Assembly (NCBI GenBank): GCA_011365025.1 | Contig: RDOF01000029.1 | Coordinates: forward strand, 1 to 39,303 | Source: Candidatus Thorarchaeota archaeon | Lineage (GTDB): Archaea > Asgardarchaeota > Thorarchaeia > Thorarchaeales > Thorarchaeaceae | DNA length: 39,303 nt | Direction of reading: 5' to 3' | Shown here: piece by piece, positions 32,379-39,303 of the stretch | How positions within the stretch are numbered: the first letter of the stretch is position 1 | How the letters are laid out: each line of letters begins with the position of its first letter | Made by a program: the position numbers and the translations under genes | Notes under the pieces: generated by a model | The model's input: only the letters and a program-made list of their open reading frames with translations | What the model was told of the DNA's origin: nothing | Databases searched by the model: none

Positions 32379-34400
32379 ATGGGTCAATTCGAGATAAGAG
32401 TTAAAGATGGGCTGGCCAGATTGGGAAGGTTCAGCACCAAGCATGGCACGGTGATAACGCCTTTGCTCATGCCAGTTGTTCACCCCGGTAAGTCAGAAAT
32501 ACGCCCAAAGGAACTCGTTGAGGATTTTGGCTTCCAAATGGTCATAACCAATTCATACATCATTCGATCGCACGAACGATTTCGGGACAAGGCGCTCGAA
32601 GATGGAGTTCACGGACTGCTTGATTTTGAAGGGCCAATAATGACGGACTCTGGAACCTTTCAAATGTACTTCCATGATCTGCCGGAGGAGGAAATTGACC
32701 CTTTGGAGATAGTCCGGTTTCAAAGAGGAATCGGGGCCGACATAGGCACAATTCTGGACGCATTCTCAGATCCAAGTGTCGCAAGAGCCCAAGTCGAAAA
32801 GGATGTTCAAACCTCGTTGGAACGAGCACGTATCTCTGTTCCAGAGAAGGGTGAGATGATGCTGGCAGGAACTGTTCAAGGGGGAGTATACAAAGACCTG
32901 AGAGAGACGTCAGCAAGTGCTCTTGCCAGATTGGATTTTGATGTACATCCAATTGGCGGTGTGGTGCCATTCATGGAGAGCTATCGCTACTCGGACATAG
33001 TTAGAATAGCTCTCGCATCGAAGCATTGCCTGCCACCCCAGAGGCCAGTGCATCTATTCGGATGCGGTCACCCAATGCTCTTCGCACAAGCAGCCCTTTT
33101 GGGATGTGACTTCTTTGACTCAGCGTCATATGCCAAGTTTGCAGACTCAGGCAGAATGCTTTTCCCGGATGGAACAATGCACCTACAAAACCTAAGGGAG
33201 TTGCCTTGCGAGTGTCCGGTATGTAGTAGTTTCACAGCCGAGGAGTTGAAATCCATGAAGAAGGAGGAAAGAGCCCTCCTTCTAATGAAACACAATCTAT
33301 ACGTAAGCGTGGCAGAGATGCGAAGAGTTCGTCAAGCCATTCAAGATGGAAAGCTCTTTGAACTTGCTGCATATCGTGCTCGTGGCCACCCATCCCTTAT
33401 GGAAGCCTTGGAGGTCATGCTTGATATTCTGACTGCTCGCGGAGTATCGGAACCAGTTGGCAAGACGTCATCCATATTCTATACGGGTACTGAAACTGGA
33501 CGGCGACCAGAGATTGAGTTCTTCCACCGAAGAATCCTTGAGAGATTTCCGGTTAAGACAGCCCGAATAATCCTTCTTGTACCACATCATGCAGACCACC
33601 CTTTTTCTGATACTGCTCAGGTCTTCTTAGAGGAGGGAAAACTGCATCAAGCTGAGAATCTCCAAGTTGTGTTTGTCACTCCCTATGGCGCTGTACCCTG
33701 GGAATTGGAACACGTTCATCCAGCACAGCAGTGCATCTTCCCTCAAGTGATTGATGACGTCACTCTCAGTAGAGCTCTGGCTCGGGTAGAAGAACTAATT
33801 TCACAGCTACGGCCACGGAATGTATTCTGGCTTAGTCGAGACACACCGGTCGATATTCTGAAGTCACCTCTATCACAGAAGGTTGAACTGAGCGTGGTTG
33901 AAAGATTCCAAGAGCTGAAGGACATCCTTCCTGTAACATTGGAAAGGGACTCTTGGCTACATAGAAAACTGAGAGCAATTGCTGCATATCAATGGAAGGT
34001 TGAACTGGACTCTCTTGCGGGACTGGAAGTCGTGTTATCAAAAAGCACGGGAAAGATTCGTCACATACGGTACAACGGAGATATTCTATTTACAGTGATC
34101 CCGCAGTCGGGGCTCCTTGCTCCAACCTTCAAAGGGGGTGAAGCTCTCCTCACATCCAAGATAGATGAGATGTACAAGGTCGGTCTGGACTCAGATGCAG
34201 CAGAGTTCGTAGAGATGGGAAAATCAGCCCTGGCGAAGTTTGTTGTCAAGGCAAGTGCTAGCCTCCTCGCGGGGGAAGAGGTCCTTCTAATGAACCCAGA
34301 AGACCAGCTAATTGGAGTCGGACGAGCTGTGCTAAATGGAACTGAAATGCTCGCTTTTGATAGGGGCGTTGCGGTTGCAACTAGGCACTCGAAGCAGTAG
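32379..34400 (+). CDS. tgtA: archaeosine tRNA-guanine transglycosylase
   Basis: Replaces guanine at position 15 of archaeal tRNA with preQ0, the first step in archaeosine synthesis. The 673-residue protein has the full archaeal layout: a TIM-barrel TGT domain to about 340 (MTDSGTFQMY with the general-base Asp90, and GCDFFDSASYAKF with the nucleophile Asp), zinc ligands in CECPVC, a middle domain of about 200 residues, and a C-terminal PUA RNA-binding domain (VVKASASLLAGEEVLLMNPEDQLIGVGRA). ATG 32379. Its last 20 bases overlap the convergent ABC ATPase gene. Confidence 0.93.
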   Translation: MGQFEIRVKDGLARLGRFSTKHGTVITPLLMPVVHPGKSEIRPKELVEDFGFQMVITNSYIIRSHERFRDKALEDGVHGLLDFEGPIMTDSGTFQMYFHDLPEEEIDPLEIVRFQRGIGADIGTILDAFSDPSVARAQVEKDVQTSLERARISVPEKGEMMLAGTVQGGVYKDLRETSASALARLDFDVHPIGGVVPFMESYRYSDIVRIALASKHCLPPQRPVHLFGCGHPMLFAQAALLGCDFFDSASYAKFADSGRMLFPDGTMHLQNLRELPCECPVCSSFTAEELKSMKKEERALLLMKHNLYVSVAEMRRVRQAIQDGKLFELAAYRARGHPSLMEALEVMLDILTARGVSEPVGKTSSIFYTGTETGRRPEIEFFHRRILERFPVKTARIILLVPHHADHPFSDTAQVFLEEGKLHQAENLQVVFVTPYGAVPWELEHVHPAQQCIFPQVIDDVTLSRALARVEELISQLRPRNVFWLSRDTPVDILKSPLSQKVELSVVERFQELKDILPVTLERDSWLHRKLRAIAAYQWKVELDSLAGLEVVLSKSTGKIRHIRYNGDILFTVIPQSGLLAPTFKGGEALLTSKIDEMYKVGLDSDAAEFVEMGKSALAKFVVKASASLLAGEEVLLMNPEDQLIGVGRAVLNGTEMLAFDRGVAVATRHSKQ

Positions 34401-35538
34401 TGGGTGGAGCGCTGGTCGACATTGGATGCCCGGGAACCTTCCTCAGGGCTTCAACACCGCCCTCGGGGAGAATCATGACTTCTCTGCGTGGAGCAAAAAA
34501 CTCGATTTGATCATTTGGAGCAATTTCAATGTCAGGATCGAGCAGTGCTTGTGCCGAAATGCCACCAACCTCGAAATAGACTTCTAGTCCGTTCCCAATG
34601 TAGATAGTTCTGGTCACAGTGCCCCTGACGTTATTATCATCCGAGCTAGCACTACTAAGGTGAAGGTCTTCCGGCCGGAAAGCACATTTGACGGCCTCGC
34701 CTTTCTGAAATGGATATCCATCAATTGTTGTTTTGCCCGATATGAGTTGACCGTCTGGAAGCCGCACATCGATAAGTTCTCCAATGTTCTCGACTGTTCC
34801 ATCCAAGAACGTACATTGGCCAATGAAATCAGCAACAAAGACTGTCTGAGGATGTGCATAGATTTCTCGTGGGTTTGCGAACTGCTGAACGTAGCCCTTG
34901 TCCATCACTGCAACCCTGTCCGAGATGCTCAAAGCTTCATGCTGGTCATGGGTGACGTAGACCGTAGTGATTGACAACTCCCTCTGGATACGAATGATTT
35001 CTTCTCGCATTTCCATTCTGAGCTTTGCATCAAGATTAGAGAGCGGTTCATCAAGTAGCAACACATCGGGTTCTATAACGAGGGCTCTGGCTAGGGCAAC
35101 ACGTTGCTGCTGTCCGCCTGATAGCTGATGGATATGCCGCTCCCCAAGGCCCTCAAGATGAACAAGGTCCAACGCTGTGAGAACTCTTTTCTCGATAGCT
35201 GCCTTTGTGTACTTCTTGCCCTCAAATCTCTGCAACTTTAAGCCGTAGGCAATATTGTCAAAGACGGTCATGTGGGGCCAAAGAGCATAGTTCTGGAAGC
35301 ACATTCCTGTATTTCGTTTATGGGGGGGAACGTCAGTAACGTCTCTGTCATCAAAGTAGATTCTCCCACGATCGGGCACATAGAACCCAGCTATGAGACG
35401 GAGAAGGGTTGTCTTCCCACAACCGGAGGGCCCAAGCAGTGTAGATAGTTCGCCCTCACTGAGGATCATATTGACCTCATCTGTTGCAACCACTTCACCA
35501 AATGTCTTGCGTAGGTTTTCAAGAACGATTTCGACCAT
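34381..35538 (-). CDS. ABC importer ATP-binding protein
   Basis: 385 residues of the Fe(III)/spermidine/sulfate (FbpC/PotA-like) type. Walker A GPSGCGKTT near 36-44, Q-loop CFQNYALWPHMTV, signature LSGGQQQR, Walker B VLLLDEPLSNLD, H-loop VTHDQ, then a C-terminal TOBE domain from about 245. ATG 35538. It is the third gene of the binding protein, permease, ATPase set and starts nine bases after the permease stop. The last 20 bases overlap tgtA in a convergent arrangement. Confidence 0.93.
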   Translation of the reverse strand: MVEIVLENLRKTFGEVVATDEVNMILSEGELSTLLGPSGCGKTTLLRLIAGFYVPDRGRIYFDDRDVTDVPPHKRNTGMCFQNYALWPHMTVFDNIAYGLKLQRFEGKKYTKAAIEKRVLTALDLVHLEGLGERHIHQLSGGQQQRVALARALVIEPDVLLLDEPLSNLDAKLRMEMREEIIRIQRELSITTVYVTHDQHEALSISDRVAVMDKGYVQQFANPREIYAHPQTVFVADFIGQCTFLDGTVENIGELIDVRLPDGQLISGKTTIDGYPFQKGEAVKCAFRPEDLHLSSASSDDNNVRGTVTRTIYIGNGLEVYFEVGGISAQALLDPDIEIAPNDQIEFFAPRREVMILPEGGVEALRKVPGHPMSTSAPPTTASSA

Positions 35539-35547
35539 ATCATCACC

Positions 35548-37641
35548 TTATATTCCTGTAATAGCAGAAGACCTAGTTCCAAGGATTTTGTTGGTGACCG
35601 TAATAACGGCCATTTGTAGTACCATCATCAGTACACCTAAACAAGCTGCATTGTTCGGACCACCATAAATGCCTGTGCTGTTCAGTACTTCGTATGTCCA
35701 ATACGTCATCGGTGCTTCCTCTGTGCCAACGCTTCCGAGCAAAAGGCTTGTGCTTACCTCGCTTACTGAATAGACATAAGATAATAGAGACCCGGCCAGA
35801 ACACTGACGCCAATGAGAGGCAACGTGATTTTGAGGAAGGTTTTGTTCTTACTCGCACCCATGTTTTGAGAAGCTTCCTCCAATACAACGGGCGTGGACA
35901 TGAGACCCGCATATGCTGCTCGTACTGTGAACGGAAACTTTCGAACCGTATATGACATTACAATGAGAAAAGCTGGATGCCCTGGTAGGAATAGTGGGGT
36001 ATTGTAAAACAATGTGAAGTATCCCGTAGCAATAACAATCCCAGGCAGCGCAATCGGCGACGTCACAAGCATATCAAGAGCGGTCTTGCCAGGAATATCC
36101 CTTCGTGCTATGAGATATGCGGCACTTGCTCCAAGCAGCACTATGACAACCGTTGCCACTGCACCATATATTAGAGTGAGTCGAATCGATTGTGTAACAT
36201 TCGGAAATGCCCATAGGACGTCGTAATTGCCTAATGTCCATGTATCCGGAAGAATATTGCCTGAAGACCATATTCCCGCAAATGAGAGTATAATGACACT
36301 GATCTGCGGAATCAATGCCAAGAATAGTGTGGGAACTAGTATCAGGTAGAGTAGAAGAGATGTTCTGTTACTGATTCTTCTAACCCGGGGGTTCCACTGT
36401 CCTCCTTTTGTACCACCTTCGTAGGAACGGAGTGAGGAGTACTTCCTGATGGCCAGAAAACCAATAAGAGCGAATACAAGAAGCACTAGCCCTATTGCAG
36501 GACCTTTTGGATCTATGGTTCCTGCTTGGGTAGCGACGTTGACAAACACCTGATAGGCAAGAGTCTTCCTGGCAAATGGGTGATCTTGAAAGACAATTGG
36601 TGTCCCCAAGTCCTCGATGCTCAGAATAAAAGTGAGTATGGCCCCTGCTTGAATTCCAGGCATGGCGAGGGGGAGTGTTATCTTCCTGAAGAGTGTCGGA
36701 CCTGTGGCACCCAAATTCTCTGCCTGTTCTTCAAGGGAAGGATCAATTCCCATGAAGGAGGAATAGGCATTCAGATAGACAAGAGAAAAGAAGGACAACG
36801 CCTGAACGAAAATTATGGCGGCTAGCCCTCGTAGCCAAATTGATGGAATCGGGGCTAATCCGAGACCTAACAGAAGTGGATTTATGGCATCTCTTACAGG
36901 AGCAAACAGGCTATTCAAGAAGCCGGTGGCACCAAGAAACTCCTTGATTCCAATAGCGCCAACAAAAGGTGTAGCCAGAATCGGGAAGATTAGGAGAGTA
37001 CGAATAACCTGCTTGCCGGGAAAGTCATACCTTGCTACAATGAAAGCAAAGAACACACCGATGAGCACGGAGAAGGCAGTTACAATGACGGCGACATATA
37101 TGGAATTGAGGATGCCACCAAGATCCCATCCATAAACCACCAACAGGTTTGCTTCTGCGTTATAGCTAGCAGGCCGCAAATTAAGAAATGCATCAAGTTG
37201 CCCTGTTACGGGGTTGTATACCCATGGCCAGATTTGAGAGTCCTGAAAGAGATTCACAAAATGAAGCAGTGTGAACGCACCCGTGTCATGAAGAGTAAAG
37301 GAGGTCCAGACCACACTAATAAGTGGAAGAATCAGGAAGACGGAGAATACTCCAATCACCGCAATCAGCTGGATCCAAGTAAGAGAGTCCATCTCCCTTC
37401 GAAGCTTCTTGAAGGAAACACGCATCTTGGGAACCGGGTTTCTAGCGAAGCCCGCAATTGATTTTCCGCCTCGTTTGCCCGTTTCCTTGAGACCATGTCC
37501 CCTGTTCACGAACCATGAAAGAATCGCAGAAGGAGCCCCCTTAATAGAACGAACAAGCGTGTCCTGGAGGCTGGCTGATATAAGTTCTGATTCTTCTACG
37601 GCTTCTTTCCGCTGTTCATCCACTTCCTCATGTGTCGTCAA
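35548..37641 (-). CDS. ABC importer permease, two permease domains fused
   Basis: 697 residues. A cytoplasmic N-terminal stretch of about 90 residues precedes two binding-protein-dependent permease domains (about 90-400 and 415-695). Each has an EAA-type coupling motif: EQAENLGATGPTLFRKITLPLAMPG near 290-315, and EEASQNMGASKNKTFLKITLP near 615-635. This is the FbpB-like fused arrangement, typical of iron(III) and related importers, so one chain supplies the whole membrane channel. ATG 37641 lies 25 bases after the binding-protein stop. The charged N-terminal extension is longer than usual. Confidence 0.9.
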   Translation of the reverse strand: MTTHEEVDEQRKEAVEESELISASLQDTLVRSIKGAPSAILSWFVNRGHGLKETGKRGGKSIAGFARNPVPKMRVSFKKLRREMDSLTWIQLIAVIGVFSVFLILPLISVVWTSFTLHDTGAFTLLHFVNLFQDSQIWPWVYNPVTGQLDAFLNLRPASYNAEANLLVVYGWDLGGILNSIYVAVIVTAFSVLIGVFFAFIVARYDFPGKQVIRTLLIFPILATPFVGAIGIKEFLGATGFLNSLFAPVRDAINPLLLGLGLAPIPSIWLRGLAAIIFVQALSFFSLVYLNAYSSFMGIDPSLEEQAENLGATGPTLFRKITLPLAMPGIQAGAILTFILSIEDLGTPIVFQDHPFARKTLAYQVFVNVATQAGTIDPKGPAIGLVLLVFALIGFLAIRKYSSLRSYEGGTKGGQWNPRVRRISNRTSLLLYLILVPTLFLALIPQISVIILSFAGIWSSGNILPDTWTLGNYDVLWAFPNVTQSIRLTLIYGAVATVVIVLLGASAAYLIARRDIPGKTALDMLVTSPIALPGIVIATGYFTLFYNTPLFLPGHPAFLIVMSYTVRKFPFTVRAAYAGLMSTPVVLEEASQNMGASKNKTFLKITLPLIGVSVLAGSLLSYVYSVSEVSTSLLLGSVGTEEAPMTYWTYEVLNSTGIYGGPNNAACLGVLMMVLQMAVITVTNKILGTRSSAITGI

Positions 37642-37666
37642 GATGATGTCACCCTGCTGATTCCCG

Positions 37667-39148
37667 TTATGGCCAGAGAGTCAATAGATAGCTGTACAAG
37701 TTGTTGTACTGAGACTTGGCAGCGTTATTCCATCGGGTCTTCATCGCCGAAGCATACTCGCTATTGTAAATCATGTTGTTGTTGATTTGTCGGGCATAGT
37801 CCAGAGTGAATTTCTCCAGCGTGGAAGTGATGTAGTCTATTGCTGAAACTGGTGTTCCCATCTGTGCGGCATAGGTATCAAGTTCATTTTCCGTGATATG
37901 TCCAGCGTCGTATAGGGCAAGAATCTCAGTCCAGCACTGAATCAGTTCGGTTTGTGCATTGGTGAATACGGATTCAAAGTAGAAGATGAATGCAGAGTTG
38001 GTTTCGAGGGACAACGTGTCATTGAAGTCAATACCTGTTGTAGCCGTTGTCATGTTGAAAGATTCGTAGAGGTCCTGTGAATCGGCTGCTCGAGGATCCC
38101 AAAATGTTTCCTCAAGCACAGGCATTCTCAGGATGCTATCATCAAGCCATATCAACTGACCTTCGACTGACAGGATGAAATCAAGAAAAGCTTCAGCGTG
38201 ATCCTTGTGAGGTGAGGTTGAAGGGATTGCGATGGGGTCACCATTGATTATGCTCTGATCCTCGGGAATGATATACTCGTTACTTGGATTCAGTCTCATG
38301 TTCTGATAACCGTAGAAGTCAATGGTCATTCCAATGCCAACCTCTCCCGTTCGGACTGCAAGCTGAACATCCACAGAGCCGCCGTAGATATTCGAACTTC
38401 CAGCTATTCTTGCGATGTTTATCCAGCCCTCGTCCCATCCGAAGCCCTGAGTCATAATCTCATAGATGCGGGTGTTGGATGTGGTGTCGGGAGCGTTTCC
38501 TATACCTATCGTTGGAATATCCGGTAGAAGGCCGCCATAGACTGGTTTTGCAAGGTCGGTCCAGTTTGTTGGAATCGGAAGTGAATGGGTGTCCATGAAG
38601 TCATGGTCCACTGTAAATCCAAAAGAGGAAATTGCGGCTGCGATCCACATCAGCTCTTCCTGGTCATTGTATCTCTTCATATCGGCCCCTGCCAGTTCAT
38701 CTGGAACACGGTCAGCTACTTCCTGCATAAGAGGGCTGTCAAGGGCATAGAGGCGACCGTCCCTCATGAGCTGGTCAAAGATTGTTGGACCCCCGCCCCA
38801 GCAGATGTCAGCTCCTCCAGTATCAATAAGGTCATCCCAGAAACTGACATCAGGATTCAGCCATTCTATGTTAACAATGTTGTGTTCATGCGCGTAGTCT
38901 GTTGCCAAAAAGACTGGCTCATAGGCGTTGTGTATTGCGACATCATGCCGCGTGAGAATTCTGAGTGTGACTGGCCCACCATCCGTCGTGGTTGTTGTAG
39001 TAGTCGTGGTGGTCGTGGTGGTCGTGGTTGTTGGTCCTGGTAGGCCTCCAAGAATAACAAATGCGACTCCAGCTACACCTATAATTACAATAACAACAAC
39101 TGCTATCATTTTTGTGTTAGCACCTGTTGCTGATTCGAACTCGCTCAT
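37667..39148 (-). CDS. ABC extracellular solute-binding protein, membrane-anchored
   Basis: 493 residues. A transmembrane anchor (about 13-34) with no lipobox cysteine is followed by a run of 16 threonines (about 40-55) as a likely O-glycosylated spacer, then a two-lobe periplasmic-binding fold (VTLRILTRHDVAIH..., DICWGGGPTIFDQLM..., GSVDVQLAVRTGEVGIGMTIDFYGYQ, IAIPSTSPHKDHAEAFLDFILS). It resembles the iron(III)/thiamine/polyamine (AfuA-like) group; the ligand is not certain. ATG 39148 is preceded by CAGGAGAG about seven bases away. It is the first gene of the importer operon. Confidence 0.88.
   Translation of the reverse strand: MSEFESATGANTKMIAVVVIVIIGVAGVAFVILGGLPGPTTTTTTTTTTTTTTTTDGGPVTLRILTRHDVAIHNAYEPVFLATDYAHEHNIVNIEWLNPDVSFWDDLIDTGGADICWGGGPTIFDQLMRDGRLYALDSPLMQEVADRVPDELAGADMKRYNDQEELMWIAAAISSFGFTVDHDFMDTHSLPIPTNWTDLAKPVYGGLLPDIPTIGIGNAPDTTSNTRIYEIMTQGFGWDEGWINIARIAGSSNIYGGSVDVQLAVRTGEVGIGMTIDFYGYQNMRLNPSNEYIIPEDQSIINGDPIAIPSTSPHKDHAEAFLDFILSVEGQLIWLDDSILRMPVLEETFWDPRAADSQDLYESFNMTTATTGIDFNDTLSLETNSAFIFYFESVFTNAQTELIQCWTEILALYDAGHITENELDTYAAQMGTPVSAIDYITSTLEKFTLDYARQINNNMIYNSEYASAMKTRWNNAAKSQYNNLYSYLLTLWP
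38984..39031 (-). repeat. ACN-codon run encoding the Thr spacer
   Basis: Sixteen consecutive threonine codons using all four ACN codons in mixed order. The mixed codons argue that the run is selected at protein level rather than a fresh triplet-repeat expansion. It is inside the solute-binding protein gene, between the membrane anchor and the ligand-binding domain. Confidence 0.8.
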
Positions 39149-39196
39149 GGTTTTCTCTCCTGTTTCTCTGAGTGAACAAACCTGCTAATAATATTC

Positions 39197-39219
39197 ACCC
39201 TTATTGTGCTTTACCCTTA
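39197..39219. promoter_or_regulatory. ACCCTTA direct repeat upstream of the importer operon
   Basis: ACCCTTA at 39197-39203 and 39213-39219, spaced 16 bases, lies 49-71 bases upstream of the importer start codon. It may be a regulator site; no clear TATA box was identified. The remaining sequence to the right edge (39220-39303) shows no gene. Confidence 0.3.
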
Positions 39220-39303
39220 ATAGTTAAACAAATAAATGAGGTTACAAAGAGCCGAATGGTTCATAAAGACCTTTCTTCCTTTTTGAGGAATAGTGCATTG
39301 CAC

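Noticed and set aside
38984..39031. Tandem-repeat or CRISPR-like array
   Set aside because: It is a threonine-codon run within the binding-protein gene, with no spacers and mixed codons.
39293..39303. GTGCATTGCAC palindrome at the right edge
   Set aside because: Short and cut off by the window edge, so its context cannot be judged.

Overview
The window looks like a chromosomal segment of an Asgard archaeon, most plausibly Thorarchaeia-like (inference). The reasons are two eukaryote-like Ras/Rab-type small GTPases, a roadblock/LC7 protein, a protein with a gamma-COP-like appendage, archaeal archaeosine transglycosylase, KaiC-like ATPases, an EF-2 paralog, archaeal TATA-like boxes, and Thr-rich membrane-anchored surface proteins. 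Genes are dense and unspliced, TTG and GTG starts are common, and I see no tRNA, rRNA, CRISPR array or insertion sequence.

Layout. 1-2.4 kb: the 3' part of a methyltransferase gene, a Thr-linker surface protein and a small zinc-ribbon membrane protein. The latter sits between a duplicated 47-bp piece of the nrdD 3' end and nrdD itself. 2.4-5.9 kb: deoxynucleotide synthesis, with a redoxin-nrdD operon and thymidylate synthase. 6-9.4 kb: an Lrp-type regulator with a Cys cluster and a palindrome at its promoter, a hexapeptide acetyltransferase, and an EF-2 paralog lacking the diphthamide loop. 9.4-14 kb (minus strand): roadblock, redoxin, KaiC-like, degenerate KaiC-like and a large helical-repeat protein, apparently one operon. 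14.2-18.3 kb: small GTPase, a WD40 propeller gene with a broken frame, a HEAT plus gamma-COP-appendage-like protein, a second small GTPase and a small OB-like membrane protein. 18.4-20 kb: a membrane protein and a GNAT acetyltransferase. 20.2-22.8 kb: a short conserved-looking protein and a divergent family B DNA polymerase.

22.8-32.3 kb is a long minus-strand run: HflX, MetV, MetF, MtrH, MtrA, MtrH, a methanogenesis-marker-14-like ASKHA protein, CofE and LarC. It reads as C1 and corrinoid methyl transfer plus coenzyme F420 and nickel-pincer cofactor functions. No membrane Mtr subunits (B-G) are present here. 32.4-39.3 kb: archaeosine TGT, then a binding-protein-dependent ABC importer (solute-binding protein, fused two-domain permease, ATPase).

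Two systems stand out. The first is the 9.4-18.3 kb island, which puts GTPases, a roadblock protein, KaiC-like ATPases, a beta-propeller and an adaptin/coatomer-ear-like protein side by side and could be an archaeal proto-coat or GTPase-signalling module. The second is the MtrH-MtrA-MtrH-marker 14-MetVF operon, a soluble corrinoid methyl-transfer module. All assignments rest on reading the sequence and recalling families; no database search was run.
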